A stretch of DNA of 13,918 bases from an uncultured Pseudomonadota bacterium. GTDB lineage: Bacteria > Pseudomonadota > Gammaproteobacteria > Xanthomonadales > Ahniellaceae. The notes below the pieces were generated by a model. That model saw nothing but the letters and a program-made list of their open reading frames with translations. It was not told the origin of the DNA and made no database searches. The position numbers and the translations under genes are program-made. Each line of letters starts with the position of its first letter. Within the stretch, counting starts at the first letter, position 1. The stretch lies in assembly GCA_937996755.1 (NCBI GenBank), contig CALKUS010000277.1:1-13918 (forward strand). The letters are read 5' to 3'. Shown in pieces: positions 12,238 through 13,918 of this stretch.

Positions 12238-13918
12238 ATGAACGATTCCCCACTTCCCCTCCCGCGCCCCGACGAGGTGCTTTCGATCGACTACGGACGG
12301 CTCGTCGCGCAGGCGCGCCGCTTCGCGAGCGAGCGCGTGCCCGCCGACGACCCGCGCGTGCTGCGCTGGCACGAGCGCGTCGAGCGCTCGCGCGCCGCGC
12401 GCGCCGCGCGTGCCGCCACCGTGCCGGACGTGCGCGTCGACGAGTCGCTGCCGATCGCGGCGCGTGCGGACGAGATCGTGGCCGCGCTGCGCGCGCACCC
12501 CGTGCTCGTCGTCGCGGGCGAAACGGGGTCGGGCAAGACGACGCAATTGCCGAAGTTGTGCCTGGCGGCAGGCCGCGGCGTCTCCGGCCTGATCGGCTGC
12601 ACGCAGCCGCGCCGGATCGCGGCGCGCTCGGTGGCGCGGCGCGTCGCGAGCGAGCTGGGCACCGACCTCGGCGACCTCGTCGGCTGGCAGGTGCGCTTCA
12701 CCGAGCAGGTGGGCGCGCGCGCGCTCGTGAAGTTCATGACCGACGGCATCCTGCTGGCGGAAACGCAGGGCGACGCCTGGCTCGACCGCTACGACACGCT
12801 GATCATCGACGAGGCGCACGAGCGCAGCCTCAACATCGACTTTCTGCTCGGGTACCTCAAGCAGTTGCTGCCCAGGCGCCCCGACCTGAAGCTGATCGTC
12901 ACCTCGGCCACCATCGACACCCAGCGGTTCTCGGAACACTTCGGCGGCGCCCCGATCATCGAGGTCTCGGGACGCACCTACCCGGTCGAGGTGCGCTGGC
13001 GGCCGGTGATCGAACAGGGCACCGACCGCGACCTGATCGACGGCATCTGCGACGCCGTCACCGAGTTGATGATCGACGGCCCCGATGGCGACATTCTGGT
13101 GTTCTGTTCCGGCGAGCGCGACATTCGTGACGCCGCCGACGCGATCGGTGCGCTCGACTGGCGTGCCCTCACCCCCCGCGAGGTCGAGATCCTGCCCCTG
13201 TACGCGCGGTTGAGCGCGCACGAGCAGCACCGGGTCTTCGCCCCGCACCGTGGGCTGCGGGTGGTGCTGGCCACCAACGTCGCCGAAACGTCGCTCACGG
13301 TGCCGGGGATCCGCTCGGTGGTCGACCCCGGCTTCGCCCGCATCTCGCGCTACTCGGCGCGCACCAAGGTGCAACGGCTGCCCATCGAGGCGATCTCACA
13401 AGCCTCGGCCAACCAGCGGGCCGGACGCTGCGGCCGAGTCGCGCCCGGCGTCTGCATCCGGCTCTACTCCGAGGAAGATTTCAACGCGCGCCCCGCCTTC
13501 ACCCAACCTGAAATCCAACGCGCCAATCTCGCCGAAGTCATCCTACGCATGAAGGCGTTCCGTCTCGGCGACATCGAGACATTCCCCTTCGTCCAGCCGC
13601 CCACGCCCGCCGCGATTGCCAATGGCTACGCGTTGCTCCAGGAACTTGGTGCGCTCGACGCCCAACGCAATCTCACGCCCCTCGGCGCCGATCTCGCACG
13701 TCTGCCGATTGATCCTACGCTGGGTCGCATGTTGCTTCAGTCGCAGCAGGAACATGCCTCGCGGGAACTGCTCATCATCGCGGCGGGCCTCAGCATCCAA
13801 GACCCGCGCGAACGCCCGCTCGACCAAAAGGAAGCTGCCGCCGCCGCACACAAGCGCTTCGCGGACCCGCAATCCGACTTCCTCGCGTTGCTCAACATTT
13901 GGAACGCCGTTCACGACG
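12238..13918 (+). CDS. hrpA: HrpA, DEAH-box ATP-dependent RNA helicase (3' end missing)
   Basis: DEAH/RHA helicase, ~1300 residues when complete; 560 codons are present and the frame is open to the window edge. Motif I is G94-ETGSGKT-101, motif II D191-EAH-194, motif III T222-SAT-225, motif V T346-NVAETS-352 and motif VI Q393-RAGRCGR-400. The region after 400 (LYSEEDFNARPAFTQPEI, then SIQDPRERPLD) is the ratchet/winged-helix part specific to HrpA. In E. coli HrpA acts in rescue of stalled ribosomes and in mRNA processing. No ribosome site is visible before the ATG; a TAAAAT at 12183-12188 could be a -10 but lacks a -35. Codon use and GC change at about 12,890 and again at about 13,450, unlike any other gene here, so the 3' part may not belong to the same genome. 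Confidence 0.93.
   Translation, partial: MNDSPLPLPRPDEVLSIDYGRLVAQARRFASERVPADDPRVLRWHERVERSRAARAARAATVPDVRVDESLPIAARADEIVAALRAHPVLVVAGETGSGKTTQLPKLCLAAGRGVSGLIGCTQPRRIAARSVARRVASELGTDLGDLVGWQVRFTEQVGARALVKFMTDGILLAETQGDAWLDRYDTLIIDEAHERSLNIDFLLGYLKQLLPRRPDLKLIVTSATIDTQRFSEHFGGAPIIEVSGRTYPVEVRWRPVIEQGTDRDLIDGICDAVTELMIDGPDGDILVFCSGERDIRDAADAIGALDWRALTPREVEILPLYARLSAHEQHRVFAPHRGLRVVLATNVAETSLTVPGIRSVVDPGFARISRYSARTKVQRLPIEAISQASANQRAGRCGRVAPGVCIRLYSEEDFNARPAFTQPEIQRANLAEVILRMKAFRLGDIETFPFVQPPTPAAIANGYALLQELGALDAQRNLTPLGADLARLPIDPTLGRMLLQSQQEHASRELLIIAAGLSIQDPRERPLDQKEAAAAAHKRFADPQSDFLALLNIWNAVHD

Overview
The window is a GC-rich (roughly 70%) stretch from a gammaproteobacterium, most likely of the order Xanthomonadales/Lysobacterales. 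This rests on three things: the gene order ruvB-ybgC-tolQRAB-pal-cpoB-queE-queC-tRNA-Lys, a TolA with an extra cysteine-bearing segment after its membrane anchor, and intergenic REP-type repeats of the 'GTGGGAGCGGC' kind. The lineage call is from memory of gene order and protein style, not from a search.

Positions 1-5995 hold the 3' part of ruvB and then the whole Tol-Pal cell-envelope operon, all on the + strand with overlapping or nearly touching genes. The genes are the thioesterase YbgC, the proton-driven inner-membrane motor TolQ/TolR/TolA, the periplasmic beta-propeller TolB, the peptidoglycan-binding lipoprotein Pal and the coordinator CpoB. Together they constrict the outer membrane at division and keep it intact. 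Positions 6053-7528 hold queE and queC, two steps of the preQ0 (7-deazaguanine) pathway that feeds queuosine in tRNA. They are followed by tRNA-Lys(UUU) at 7681-7756. All four gaps between 5996 and 8064 are occupied by inverted repeats: a REP hairpin after cpoB, a heptad-based inverted repeat between queE and queC, a REPIN-like element overlapping the queC stop, and a MITE/REPIN-like element after the tRNA.

Positions 8065-9389 carry two divergent exported proteins of unproven function: a small periplasmic protein resembling the N-terminal part of xanthomonad TonB-like proteins, and a DUF4410-like lipoprotein. A SAM-dependent methyltransferase follows at 9445-10200. A tightly coupled minus-strand cluster runs from 12126 down to 10208: Dps, a secreted S1/P1-type nuclease, a STAS-like protein and a small winged-helix-like protein. 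The first two junctions are 4-nt stop/start overlaps, so co-translation is likely.

The window ends inside hrpA (DEAH-box RNA helicase, 12238 to the end, + strand). Its reading frame is intact, but its codon use and GC change markedly part-way, which suggests a mosaic gene or, just as likely, an assembly chimera at the contig end. I see no CRISPR array, prophage, transposase or defence island. The most unusual things here are the hrpA composition break, the dps-nuclease cluster and the dense set of inverted repeats.
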